DNA from: CAYNDB01 sp964395915 | GTDB taxonomy: Bacteria; Nitrospinota_A; UBA7883; JAJRTC01 | Assembly: GCA_964395915.1 (NCBI GenBank) | Contig: CAYNDB010000096.1 | Location: forward strand, 1-9,715 | DNA length: 9,715 nucleotides | Direction: 5' to 3' | In this document: piece after piece, positions 1 to 7,063 of the stretch | Numbering within the stretch: the first letter of the stretch is position 1 | Layout of the letters: each line of letters begins with the position of its first letter | The notes under the pieces: generated by a model | What the model was told of the DNA's origin: nothing | The model's input: only the letters and a program-made list of their open reading frames with translations | The model's database searches: none | Made by a program: the position numbers and the translations under genes

Positions 1-4
1 GACC

Positions 5-583
5 TTGAAAAAGACTAGTCATAACATATCCGGTCACGATCTGGATGAGGTTCTCGCGGCATACCGTCCGCGCGTGGCGGCGTTCGTAGCCCGTATCATG
101 GGAAATAATGCTGATGTGGACGACCTTGTGCAGGAGACCTTTATAAAAGTGTCGAGCGGATGGACTCGGTTCCGGGGAGACTCGGCTTTGTCGTCCTGGA
201 TTTTCCAGATCGCGTCAAACGTCTGCGCAGATCATTTTCGAGCAGGGAAAAGACATGCCGCCGAGCCGCTTGAAGAATCATCGACTACCGTCAATATTCC
301 CAAAACCAACCCCGTAGAGTTTGCGGAACACGGCGAGATGAGCCAGTGCGTCAAAGAGCGTGTCAACAGCCTTCCGCCATCATACCGGGATGTGCTGATC
401 CGGCGCGACATCGAAGGCTTTAGGATAAAGGAAATAGCTGAGATGGAGGGCGCCACAGCAAATTCCGTAAAGACACGCCTTTGCCGCGCCCGAAAAAAGC
501 TGCGTACGATACTTGAATCGGCCTGTGAACTGTCGCTTGATGAACGAAACGTCCTTGTTTGCGAACGTAAGCGGCCGGAATGA
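5..583 (+). CDS. ECF-type RNA polymerase sigma factor (sigma-70 family)
   Basis: An alternative sigma factor of the two-domain extracytoplasmic-function type, which directs RNA polymerase to a dedicated promoter set. Residues about 18-80 match region 2: the core-binding motif DDLVQETFIKV at 39-49, then a -10 recognition helix around SALSSWIFQIASNVCADHFR. Residues about 118-170 match region 4, with LPPSYRDVLIRRDIEGF followed by a helix-turn-helix (IKEIAEMEGATANSVKTRLCRAR). The length (192 aa) is normal for the family. Translation from TTG at position 5 is a guess: only four bases precede it, no ribosome binding site can be seen, and the true start may lie outside the window. The C-terminal tail carries Cys174 and Cys186 (CELSLDERNVLVC), which could be a metal or redox site, but that is inference. 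No anti-sigma factor is recognisable; an ATG overlaps the stop codon (ATGA at 580-583) but leads only into a 50-codon frame. Confidence 0.9.
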   Translation: MKKTSHNISGHDLDEVLAAYRPRVAAFVARIMGNNADVDDLVQETFIKVSSGWTRFRGDSALSSWIFQIASNVCADHFRAGKRHAAEPLEESSTTVNIPKTNPVEFAEHGEMSQCVKERVNSLPPSYRDVLIRRDIEGFRIKEIAEMEGATANSVKTRLCRARKKLRTILESACELSLDERNVLVCERKRPE

Positions 584-653
584 AAGACCATAATATCGTC
601 TCGCCTGACGCCTATGGCAAGTTCAAACCCGTCAATTCAAACCGGATTATTAT

Positions 654-2150
654 TTATTTCAATCCCGCTCTTTTCTCTATGAACCGTATCATGTGGCGCA
701 CACCAATGCCGGAGGCGCCTTTTGTGATATAACCGCGCGCGCTATTGTTGTACGCTGTGCCAGCGATATCGAGATGCGCCCATTGGCCATCCACGCTCTT
801 TTTCAGGAACGCCGCCGCAGTGATCGCCCCGCCCCATCGAGGGCCGACGTTTTTGACATCGGCCACATCGCTTTTGATCTGCTCCTCATATTCCGGCCAC
901 AATGGCATAGGCCAGCATCTCTCACCGGTATCTTCACCGGCTTCTCTTAGTTGCTCCATCAGCTTTTCATCGTTGCCGAAAAGTCCTGTGGCAAACGAAC
1001 CTAAAGCCACCATGCACGCTCCGGTCAACGTGGCCATATCCACAACACAATCCGGCTTATACCTTTTTGCGTAGGCCAGAGCGTCGGAAAGGATGAGCCG
1101 CCCTTCAGCGTCCGTGTTTATCACTTCCATGGTGACGCCGGAAAGCCCTTTGACAACGTCGCCCGGTTTGATAGCGGAACCGCCCGGCATATTCTCCGTA
1201 GCCGGAACAAGGCCGACAAGGTTCACTTTCAGCTTGAGCGCCGCCGCCGCTTTCATGGCTCCGATCACCGCCCCGCCGCCCGACATATCACTCTTCATCT
1301 CTTCCATGTTGCCGGCTGGTTTTATAGATATCCCGCCGGTGTCGAAAGTAAGCCCCTTGCCGACAAGCACGATAGGCTTTTTTCCTTTAGGCCCTTTCAT
1401 CCATTCCATGATGATAAAACGCGCAGGCTGGTGGCTTCCCTTGGCGACACCCATGAGCGCGCCCATTTTCAGCTTCTCTATGGCTTTAGGATCGAGAACC
1501 TTGATTTTTATATTATGTTTACGCCCGACCTTTTTAGCTTCGTTAGCAAGAAAGGTCGGCGTGACGCGGTTGCCTGGCGAGTTTACAAGATCGCGGGTCA
1601 GGCAGGCGGACTCCGCCAGGATAAGCCCTTTGCGAGCGCCTTTGCCAATATCGGCCTCTTCCTTGTCTGATCCGGCGACAAGTGTGACCTGCTCGACTAT
1701 CTTTTTATCTTTTTCCGATTTAAGCAGATCAAACGAGTATAAAGCCAGCGCAGTCCCTTCCGCCACCGCCTGAGCTGTCGATAACGCGTTTTCCTTTTTT
1801 ACTATCGCCAGGGAGAGTGTGGAGGAATATTTTTTGATCCCCGCGCTTTTCATGGCAAGAGCCGCTTTGCCGGCGGCCTTGCGGATTGTTTCCAGCTTGG
1901 CTTCCTTCTTTTTACCAAGCCCTGCGAGAATTATCTTTCCGGCAGGATGTTTGCCAAGGCTATCCACGTTTAATATCTGCGACGATTTCCCGGTGAACAC
2001 TTTGTCTCTGAAAGCTTTTTTTATGTGCCCTCCCAGAGATTTATCTATTTCCGCTATCAGGCCGGAAGGCGCGGCGCTTTCGAAAACACCAACCACAAGA
2101 CCGTCTGTCTTAAGCCTGTTTGCATCGCAGAACTTTGCAGATATTTTCAT
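654..2150 (-). CDS. pepA: Leucyl aminopeptidase (peptidase family M17)
   Basis: A cytosolic di-metal aminopeptidase that removes N-terminal residues from peptides. The C-terminal catalytic domain is intact. Numbering from the ATG at 2150, the family's metal ligands are all visible: K265 and D270 in VGKGLTFDTGG, D288 in KSDMSGGG, and D347 and E349 in the M17 signature NTDAEGRL. Catalytic K277 (ISIKPAG) and R351 are also present. At 498 aa it is close to E. coli PepA (503 aa). The start was chosen at 2150 because GGAGGA lies 6 nt upstream (ACTGGAGGAATTCTGATG). A GTG at 2174 in the same frame would put that ribosome binding site inside the gene. In E. coli PepA also binds DNA (carAB control, Xer recombination); nothing here tests that. 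The gene converges on the sigma factor gene across about 70 bp, in which I see no clear terminator. Confidence 0.95.
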   Translation of the reverse strand: MKISAKFCDANRLKTDGLVVGVFESAAPSGLIAEIDKSLGGHIKKAFRDKVFTGKSSQILNVDSLGKHPAGKIILAGLGKKKEAKLETIRKAAGKAALAMKSAGIKKYSSTLSLAIVKKENALSTAQAVAEGTALALYSFDLLKSEKDKKIVEQVTLVAGSDKEEADIGKGARKGLILAESACLTRDLVNSPGNRVTPTFLANEAKKVGRKHNIKIKVLDPKAIEKLKMGALMGVAKGSHQPARFIIMEWMKGPKGKKPIVLVGKGLTFDTGGISIKPAGNMEEMKSDMSGGGAVIGAMKAAAALKLKVNLVGLVPATENMPGGSAIKPGDVVKGLSGVTMEVINTDAEGRLILSDALAYAKRYKPDCVVDMATLTGACMVALGSFATGLFGNDEKLMEQLREAGEDTGERCWPMPLWPEYEEQIKSDVADVKNVGPRWGGAITAAAFLKKSVDGQWAHLDIAGTAYNNSARGYITKGASGIGVRHMIRFIEKRAGLK

Positions 2151-2174
2151 CAGAATTCCTCCAGTATTAATCAC

Positions 2175-2352
2175 GTATGGGCGCTATGTCCCACGTTGCA
2201 TTATGTTGAATAATTTGCATTGCAACTAAATATAGTAACGCACAATTTGACAATGATTCATTATAATTCCATAAGATACACGCATATGCGCATAACGGAT
2301 TTACTATGCTAGAATTATCGCGACCTTTTTATCTATTTTATGGGGAAATGAT
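2175..2352. promoter_or_regulatory. Divergent intergenic region with short palindromes
   Basis: This 178-bp AT-rich spacer lies between pepA (leftward) and the lipoprotein gene (rightward) and must hold the promoters of both. Two perfect overlapping 10-bp palindromes, CGCATATGCG (2281-2290) and TATGCGCATA (2285-2294), sit 16-20 bp before a plausible rightward -10 box, TAGAAT (2310-2315). On the pepA side, TTGCATTGCAA (2215-2225) is palindromic around its central base, and GTTGCA (2195-2200) is inverted as TGCAAC (2221-2226). No well-spaced consensus -35/-10 pair stands out: TTGACA at 2247-2252 is only 9 bp from TATAAT at 2262-2267. Calling the palindromes operators is inference. Confidence 0.35.
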
Positions 2353-2892
2353 ATGCGTATCCGTTTGCTGTCCATGGCTCTTTTAGCGGCCTTGTCTGTC
2401 ATGGGAGGCTGCGCCACCGGCGGCTCCGTGGCGCTTAAAGAAGGCGACTCGCTGTTATTATCCAATGGTGTCAGAAACGCGCGGTTTTCGGCCCAGTCAA
2501 TTATCTATAACAGAACCCCGGCGCCTGTTGTCATTGAACGCAAGTTTATGAGCGCAGTGGAGATATCTATCCGCGGCAGTATGAAAAGCTACAGGTTTAA
2601 AAACCATTTCGCTAAGGACACCAACCTCGCAGACACGGAAGTGGTCGTAGCTATTTCCGGCAATACAGGAGGGTTTGGCGTTTACGATAGCAGAGGCTCA
2701 AGGCTGGCTGAATATGCAAAAGGAATAGTTACCGGAAACGCGCTAATGTTTGAAAACAAAACAAGCCAGGGATCCTTGGTCATAAAATGGTATTTTGGCG
2801 ACACTGTAATCGGCAGCGTGATAGAAAGCTTCGACACCAAGGGCAACCTTATGTCCTCGGAGATGACAACCTATCGCGCCGTCGGGGAATAA
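2353..2892 (+). CDS. Small predicted lipoprotein of unknown function
   Basis: I do not recognise the family. The N-terminus is a type II (lipoprotein) signal peptide: a basic MRIR start, a hydrophobic run, then VMGGC with the acylated Cys at position 20. A fairly polar mature domain of about 160 residues follows, with no cysteine motif, no repeat and no further membrane segment. It is likely anchored to a membrane on the periplasmic side. GGGGA at 2342-2346 provides a ribosome binding site 6 nt before the ATG. The gene appears to be a single transcription unit: it is divergent from pepA and convergent with the cytochrome gene that ends at 3074. A REP-like hairpin begins 21 bp after its stop. 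The lipobox is not ideal (Met at -3), but the overall signal is clear. Confidence 0.75.
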   Translation: MRIRLLSMALLAALSVMGGCATGGSVALKEGDSLLLSNGVRNARFSAQSIIYNRTPAPVVIERKFMSAVEISIRGSMKSYRFKNHFAKDTNLADTEVVVAISGNTGGFGVYDSRGSRLAEYAKGIVTGNALMFENKTSQGSLVIKWYFGDTVIGSVIESFDTKGNLMSSEMTTYRAVGE

Positions 2893-2913
2893 ACGACATA
2901 GGAACTACTTGGT

Positions 2914-2961
2914 GTCATTGCGAGAAAGGCTACTAGCCCTATGCGGCAATCTCGCGATGAC
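2914..2961. repeat. REP-like inverted repeat (GTCATTGCGAG type)
   Basis: GTCATTGCGAGA (2914-2925) pairs with TCTCGCGATGAC (2950-2961), a 12-bp stem with a single G·T wobble and a 24-nt loop. From recall, the outer GTCATTGCGAG and inner GGCAATCTC match a type of dispersed intergenic repeat seen in many environmental Gram-negative genomes. It sits between convergent genes, where such hairpins can stabilise or end both transcripts. I see no second copy in this window. Confidence 0.6.
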
Positions 2962-3030
2962 TACTGCATAAGGTTTAAAAAGACCAGAAGACACCTTTCT
3001 GTAAACGCAAATCTTGTTTTTTGTAACTCC

Positions 3031-3063
3031 GGCCCCTTACCATAGCTCTCGCGGAAAGGGGCC
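3031..3063. repeat. GC-rich inverted repeat between convergent gene ends
   Basis: GGCCCCTT (3031-3038) and AAGGGGCC (3056-3063) form a perfect 8-bp stem with a 17-nt loop, 10 bp past the stop of the leftward cytochrome gene. Neither direction has a T tract immediately after the stem; in the leftward direction the downstream run is ACAAAAAACAAG. It is therefore not a canonical intrinsic terminator, although it may act as a 3'-end stabiliser or a weak terminator. Confidence 0.45.
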
Positions 3064-3073
3064 ACTAACTACA

Positions 3074-4849
3074 TCAGGACTTCTTCCATAAGCGAATCAG
3101 ATAGACCTGGAGCCCTATTAACGCAAGGATCGCAACCAGGGTTATAACATATACCTTGGCCGGTGTAGGTTTATCAAGGTATACAAAATACCATGATGAT
3201 ATGGATTTCATCATTCCTATATCATGGTTCCAGCCATCCCATGCGTTTACCGCCAATGGAATGAACTCGCCCCTGGCAAACTGGATGTCGTTCTTGTCAT
3301 CAGTGGTAAGGGCGCGTTTCATGACCAGAGTCCATTTACCGTCGTTGAACACAGCTTTACTGGTAATCGCCTGTGACGCCTCCGGCTGTATTGTAAACGG
3401 TTTCTTGAAGCCTTTGGCGTTCATCTCTATAACCGCAGGTCCCGTCTTCTCCACACCGCTATTGTCAGTAACGTATTTCTCGATAGTCTTAAGTTTGCTG
3501 TCCTTAGGGACGGCATCGGCTATCTCCGCTTTAACAGAGTCATAATCGGCTCGCCACATCCACATGTTCACAGCATGGCTGTTGTCGCCGTTAAGGAAGT
3601 GAGGCTTCTCCGACCCGCGCAAAAGTTTTTTCGGAAACTGAAGCAGCACGGCGTCTCGATATTTTTTCGGTTTATATTCCTCCGAATAAATCGGCACGTA
3701 AGTCTGCAGGTTACCCTTGTCCCCGGGTCTGCTCTTATCGAGTTGATGAAGCTCATCATAACCTTCATGGATAGTGTTCGGAAACCTGTCGTTCCATTCA
3801 AGACGAAACACGATTTCCTTATCGTTGAAAATGGCTTTGACTTTTACCATATCTATATTAATGTTTTGCCAGCGGGGCTTAATCAGTACGTTCCCAGTGA
3901 GCCATACATCGATCTCGCTCGCATTTCCCCAGGCGTTATCGTCCGGCGTAGAGGGCAGCTCCCCCTCGAGGGGAAGCGCTTCGAGGATATTGTTATCGCT
4001 CGGTTTAAACTGAATGCTCTTAACATAGTAAGCTAAAGCCCAGCGATCATCCTCTTTGATCGCATTAGCGAATGTTGGCATAGGAGTTCCGTTTATGCCT
4101 GTTGTGAGCCTTGTAAAGATATCTTTAACCGTGTCTCCCCCTTTATACCTCCAGGACTTTTCAAGGTCTCGTGGAAGAATCGGAAATTTCCAGTCGTCTT
4201 TCATTCCTTCTGCGGAAACACCGTTGCCACGGCCTTCGTTACCGTGGCACTGGAAACATTTGTTTTCCTTAAAGACCTCTTTACCCCTGGCGATAAGCGC
4301 CTCTGTGGCGGCTGGAGGGTCGCCTATTTTAATAACCTTGTTATATCGATAATCGGCCCTGTCGTCTTCATCTTCAGACTTCGCATATTCATTATCCAGA
4401 TCCCAAAGTGAGAAGTCCGGTGTTTCACGGAACGTCTGGACCCAATAAATTACAGCGAATCTCTGTTCCTCGGTAAGACCCGTTTTAATAATTTCTCTGT
4501 CAAAAGACTGCATGGCTGTGCCGGGAATACCTCTTGATATAGTCCGGAACATATCCTCATCTGTCGGCAACGATCCGCTTGCCGTTATTCTCAGCTTGAA
4601 AACGTTTGTCTTAAAGTTCCTTGGCCTTGGGCTTAAAAATTCAGCCGCAGGCCCATCGCCGCCGCCATCAACTCCGTGGCAGAAGCTACACTTTTCAAAG
4701 TATATAACGCGGCCTTGTTCCAGAATTTCCTTACTTCTCGGTGGTTTCGCGTTTTTTGGCGTGTCAGCCGCATTTGCCTGGACTGCAAACAATGCAAATG
4801 TAAATGTCGCCGCTAACGCGCCTGCGATGACTCTTCTTGTTTTTATCAT
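3074..4849 (-). CDS. Diheme c-type cytochrome fused to an EB_dh haem-binding domain, C-terminally membrane-anchored
   Basis: A predicted periplasmic electron carrier. A Sec signal peptide (residues 1-27, ending ANA before ADTPK) precedes two cytochrome c domains. The haem attachment sites are CSFCH (54-58) and CFQCH (198-202). Probable axial methionines are Met113 (GTAMQSF) and Met257 (GTPMPTF). Residues about 310-556 resemble the ethylbenzene dehydrogenase gamma / DMSO-reductase-family gamma haem-b domain (MWMWRADY, FNDGKWTLVMKRAL, LAVNAWDGWNHDIG). A single hydrophobic helix (567-585) and a basic RLWKKS tail anchor it in the inner membrane. The start overlaps the stop of the upstream cytochrome gene by ATGA, so the two are translationally coupled. 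I infer one complex, possibly cytochrome bc-like. Homologous domains also occur in the gamma subunits of nitrite oxidoreductase or chlorate/selenate reductase, but no molybdoenzyme gene is in view. The haem-b ligands cannot be assigned by eye. Confidence 0.88.
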   Translation of the reverse strand: MIKTRRVIAGALAATFTFALFAVQANAADTPKNAKPPRSKEILEQGRVIYFEKCSFCHGVDGGGDGPAAEFLSPRPRNFKTNVFKLRITASGSLPTDEDMFRTISRGIPGTAMQSFDREIIKTGLTEEQRFAVIYWVQTFRETPDFSLWDLDNEYAKSEDEDDRADYRYNKVIKIGDPPAATEALIARGKEVFKENKCFQCHGNEGRGNGVSAEGMKDDWKFPILPRDLEKSWRYKGGDTVKDIFTRLTTGINGTPMPTFANAIKEDDRWALAYYVKSIQFKPSDNNILEALPLEGELPSTPDDNAWGNASEIDVWLTGNVLIKPRWQNINIDMVKVKAIFNDKEIVFRLEWNDRFPNTIHEGYDELHQLDKSRPGDKGNLQTYVPIYSEEYKPKKYRDAVLLQFPKKLLRGSEKPHFLNGDNSHAVNMWMWRADYDSVKAEIADAVPKDSKLKTIEKYVTDNSGVEKTGPAVIEMNAKGFKKPFTIQPEASQAITSKAVFNDGKWTLVMKRALTTDDKNDIQFARGEFIPLAVNAWDGWNHDIGMMKSISSWYFVYLDKPTPAKVYVITLVAILALIGLQVYLIRLWKKS

Positions 4850-5802
4850 CCCAGTTTCTCCGGTATACGCGGTGTTTTCTCCGCGAGGTTATATTCGCCA
4901 AGTATAATAGTCCACCTCTCTTTTTCCAAAAGATCCAGCGCCCATACTGGCATGGCCTAATCCCACGGGGTAGACTCCATCGGCAGCCCCAGCCCACCGA
5001 TTTTAACCCGCCAGAAAGTGTAGCCTTCTACTATCGTCTCTATTGTACCGTTATCGGTGAAGTTGATCGGTCGCAACTTGAAGCCATAAGCCATCGGCCC
5101 GTCACCGGTTGTCCTGGCGCCATGACATGGCCTGCAGTTGATCTGATACAGAGCGCGTCCTTCAAAAAGGCGTTTTTCCAGAAGCGCTTCCCTGGCAACC
5201 GCTTTGTCCACCTCTCCTCCAGCCTTAACTTGCGCAAGAAAATCCTGAACAGATTTTTTCGGTATATGGTCGACATTAGTAAACTTCTTTCCCGCTTGAT
5301 GAACCTGCGGGAAGAACTGTACGTTATTATTCTTGGACTGCTCGATAAACTCATCTATCTCCGCGTCGGACGGATTCGCCATCGGATTATTCATCGCCTC
5401 GAACTTCTTTGGAAAGTTCGAAGACGGATGCTGAATCCGCAAAGCGACCGGTGAGGCTATAGTTGGTTTCACCCAGGAAAAAACAGCAAAGCCGGCAATA
5501 ATTGGAATCGAAACTGAAATAATAATTTTTACAGCCGACCCGTATTCTCCGCTGTATGTTTTCCTGATCGGTTCGAGGAAACTTTCCAAGCTGTCTTCGT
5601 CTGACGAAATATAAGCAAACGTTCCAATTAAAGTAAGAACCGTATAGAACAGGAAAAGTGTCCCCGGAACTGTTAATGGGAAGTCCAGCCCGGCCTGCCA
5701 TCTCGATATCGCTGGTATGCCGAATTTAACAAACAGGAATATGATCACGAGGGTTATAACGACCCTCAGGAACTGTCCCTTAACTTTTGGTTTATCTTCC
5801 AT
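4846..5802 (-). CDS. Three-TM monohaem cytochrome c, interrupted by an in-frame TAG
   Basis: A predicted inner-membrane electron-transfer subunit. Three hydrophobic helices (about 12-30, 45-64 and 91-110) precede a periplasmic domain with LRIQHP and one haem site, CRPCH (223-227). The arrangement resembles membrane-anchored cytochromes encoded beside cytochrome b in bc-type complexes, and loosely the Bacillus QcrC fusion, though the PEWY motif of subunit IV is absent. Reading stops at TAG (4957-4959) after ESTPWD, giving a 281-aa product (4957-5802). The same frame then continues for 36 more codons (AMPVWALDLLEKERW...) to TGA at 4846-4848. This tail is the expected family C-terminus, includes the likely axial Met of the AMPVW motif, and ends in a 4-bp overlap with the next gene. 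Family members I recall carry Ser at the TAG site (PWNSAMPVW), which one base change (TCG to TAG) would explain. The start ATG at 5802 has AGAGGT just upstream, 11 nt after the stop of the preceding remnant. Confidence 0.85.
4957..4959 (-). other. In-frame amber codon in a conserved cytochrome motif
   Basis: On the minus strand the codons run GAG TCT ACC CCG TGG GAT, then TAG, then GCC ATG CCA GTA TGG, with no change of frame across the TAG. The flanking residues (STPWD / AMPVW) belong to one continuous conserved motif. The TAG is therefore an internal stop, not a natural gene end. Whether it is a real nonsense mutation, a read-through site or a base-calling error cannot be told from this sequence. 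Confidence 0.85.
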
Positions 5803-5813
5803 AATGACCTCTC

Positions 5814-5894
5814 TTACCCTTCCACCTTAGTTGATGCGCCTTCACTTACCGCCGCTTCTTTTTCGGCGGCTGGAGCTTCCTCGCCGCCAGCCTG
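5814..5894 (-). pseudogene. 3' remnant of an upstream operon gene (Ala/Glu-rich tail), cut by the insertion sequence
   Basis: Upstream of the three-TM cytochrome, a minus-strand frame of 26 codons is open from the IS edge at 5894 down to TAA at 5814-5816. Its product is a charged, low-complexity Ala/Glu/Gly-rich tail (QAGGEEAPAAEKEAAVSEG...). Tails of this kind are common at the C-termini of bacterial membrane respiratory subunits, and 11 nt separate the stop from the next gene's ATG, as in an operon. I infer the end of an electron-transfer subunit, perhaps a cytochrome b, but so short and unconserved a tail cannot identify it. Within the IS sequence the frame meets a TAA almost at once, which marks the junction. 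Confidence 0.55.
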
Positions 5895-5966
5895 TGACCT
5901 TCTCCCTTTAAATTAATCCACCCTTTGCCTCATAATTTTCGTTATTTTTTGGTAAGGAGGAAGATT

Positions 5967-6248
5967 ATGGGAAAGAGAAAGATTTTCAAACCTGAAGAGA
6001 TCATATCCAAGCTACGTGAAGCGGAGGTTCTACTTGCCCGTGGTGATTCGGCAGGCCTGGTCTGTCGTCAGATAGGGGTGTCCGCCCACACCTATTACCG
6101 GTGGCGCAAAGTATATGGCGGCATGAAGGTCGACCAGGCCAAACGGCTCAAGGACCTTGAGAAGGAGAACGTTCGCCTGAAGAAGCTGGTAGCCGACTTA
6201 TCACTGGACAACGCCATTTTGAAGGATGTATCCCGGGGAAACTTCTGA
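5967..6248 (+). CDS. IS3-family transposase OrfA (helix-turn-helix protein)
   Basis: The small regulatory and DNA-binding subunit of the IS3 transposase, 93 aa. It starts MGKRKIFKPEEIISKLREAE, followed by a helix-turn-helix (SAGLVCRQIGVSAHTYYRW). A leucine-zipper-like coiled coil (AKRLKDLEKENVRLKKLVADL) lets OrfA multimerise with OrfAB in this family. The start was set at ATG 5967 because AAGGAGG (5954-5960) lies 6 nt upstream; an in-frame ATG at 5925 would put this site inside the gene. OrfB lies in the -1 frame, which stays open upstream through the end of orfA, so a fused OrfAB made by -1 frameshifting is possible. Confidence 0.9.
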   Translation: MGKRKIFKPEEIISKLREAEVLLARGDSAGLVCRQIGVSAHTYYRWRKVYGGMKVDQAKRLKDLEKENVRLKKLVADLSLDNAILKDVSRGNF

Positions 6249-6253
6249 GCCCG

Positions 6254-7063
6254 GTGAAAAAACGTCGCGCTGTAACGGCTATGTGTCATAAGCACAACGT
6301 CTCTGAGCGCCGGGCATGCAAGATACTTGACCAGCCTCGTTCAACGCAACGGCATCGTCCTATAAGATCGCGATACCAGGAACGTCTGATAAAGCGCATA
6401 ATTGAATTGGCAAGCGTCTATGGCCGTTATGGTTACCGTCGCATCACCGCTCTTTTGAAGCGTGAGGGGTGGCATGTAAACCATAAGCGGGTGGAGAGGA
6501 TATGGCGTCGTGAAGGGCTGAAGGTTCCTGCCCGTCAACCGAAACGCAAACGCCTATGGTTGGCGGATGGCTCCTGTGTTCGGCTTCGTCCGCTTTATCG
6601 TAATCATGTATGGAGTTACGACTTTGTTCATTGCCAGACAGATGATGGCAGAGCGGTTCGTCTGCTGGTAATTATCGATGAGTATAGCCGCGAGTGTCTG
6701 AGTATCATGGTGGAGAGGAGTCTTACATCAAAAGAAGTTTTAGAAGCTTTAGCCGAACTTTTTGTTGCAAGAGGGCTTCCAACCTATATACGTTCGGACA
6801 ATGGAGCCGAGTTTACCGCCAAAGCGGTTCGTTCCTGGCTAAGCAGACTTGGTGTTGGTACGTTATTTATTGAACCGGGAAGCCCTTGGGAGAACGGATA
6901 TGTTGAGAGCTTCAATGGCAAGCTGCGGGATGAGTTGCTGAATCGAGAGATCTTCGACACGTTGTTGGAAGCTCAGGTTCTTATCGAGCGATGGCGAGTA
7001 GAGTATAATACTGTCAGGCCGCCAGCTCCAGAGGCCATCAAACCTATATCGGTTGTTGTTTAG
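6254..7063 (+). CDS. IS3-family transposase OrfB (DDE integrase), small C-terminal deletion
   Basis: The catalytic subunit of the transposase. The N-terminal HTH_21-like part reads VSERRACKILDQPRSTQRHRP. The rve integrase core follows, with the DDE triad D123 (WSYDFVH), D182 (IRSDNGAEF) and E218 (GYVESFNGKLRDE). The D182-E218 gap is exactly 35 residues, as in IS3 elements. The frame is -1 to orfA, and the GTG at 6254 lies just after the orfA stop. Near the end, EYNTVRPPAPEAI lacks about seven residues: relatives I recall read RPHSALGYRPPAPEA. This can be explained by a 21-bp in-frame loss between the two RP-encoding repeats. The catalytic residues are intact, but whether the shortened C-terminus still works is unknown. 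The stop codon lies in the IS end, 17 bp before the right boundary. Confidence 0.9.
   Translation: MKKRRAVTAMCHKHNVSERRACKILDQPRSTQRHRPIRSRYQERLIKRIIELASVYGRYGYRRITALLKREGWHVNHKRVERIWRREGLKVPARQPKRKRLWLADGSCVRLRPLYRNHVWSYDFVHCQTDDGRAVRLLVIIDEYSRECLSIMVERSLTSKEVLEALAELFVARGLPTYIRSDNGAEFTAKAVRSWLSRLGVGTLFIEPGSPWENGYVESFNGKLRDELLNREIFDTLLEAQVLIERWRVEYNTVRPPAPEAIKPISVVV

Noticed and set aside
232..591. Minus-strand frame of 119 codons over the sigma factor gene
   Set aside because: It is a shadow of the well-supported ECF sigma gene with a Ser/Arg-rich composition and no motif.
1093..1773. Long plus-strand open frame (226 codons) antisense to pepA
   Set aside because: It lies wholly inside the intact pepA gene on the other strand. 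Its composition is what the reverse of that gene would give, and it has no recognisable domain.
2247..2267. TTGACA ... TATAAT as a sigma-70 promoter
   Set aside because: Both hexamers match well, but only 9 bp separate them, far too few for a functional pair.
4957..4960. Frameshift as the reason for the early cytochrome stop
   Set aside because: Codon-by-codon reading shows that the downstream AMPVW... tail is in the same frame as the upstream part. The lesion is a nonsense codon, not an indel.
4837..5454. Plus-strand frame of 205 codons across the cytochrome gene junction
   Set aside because: It is antisense to the haem-binding coding sequence. Its apparent length is only the complement of the conserved minus-strand frame.
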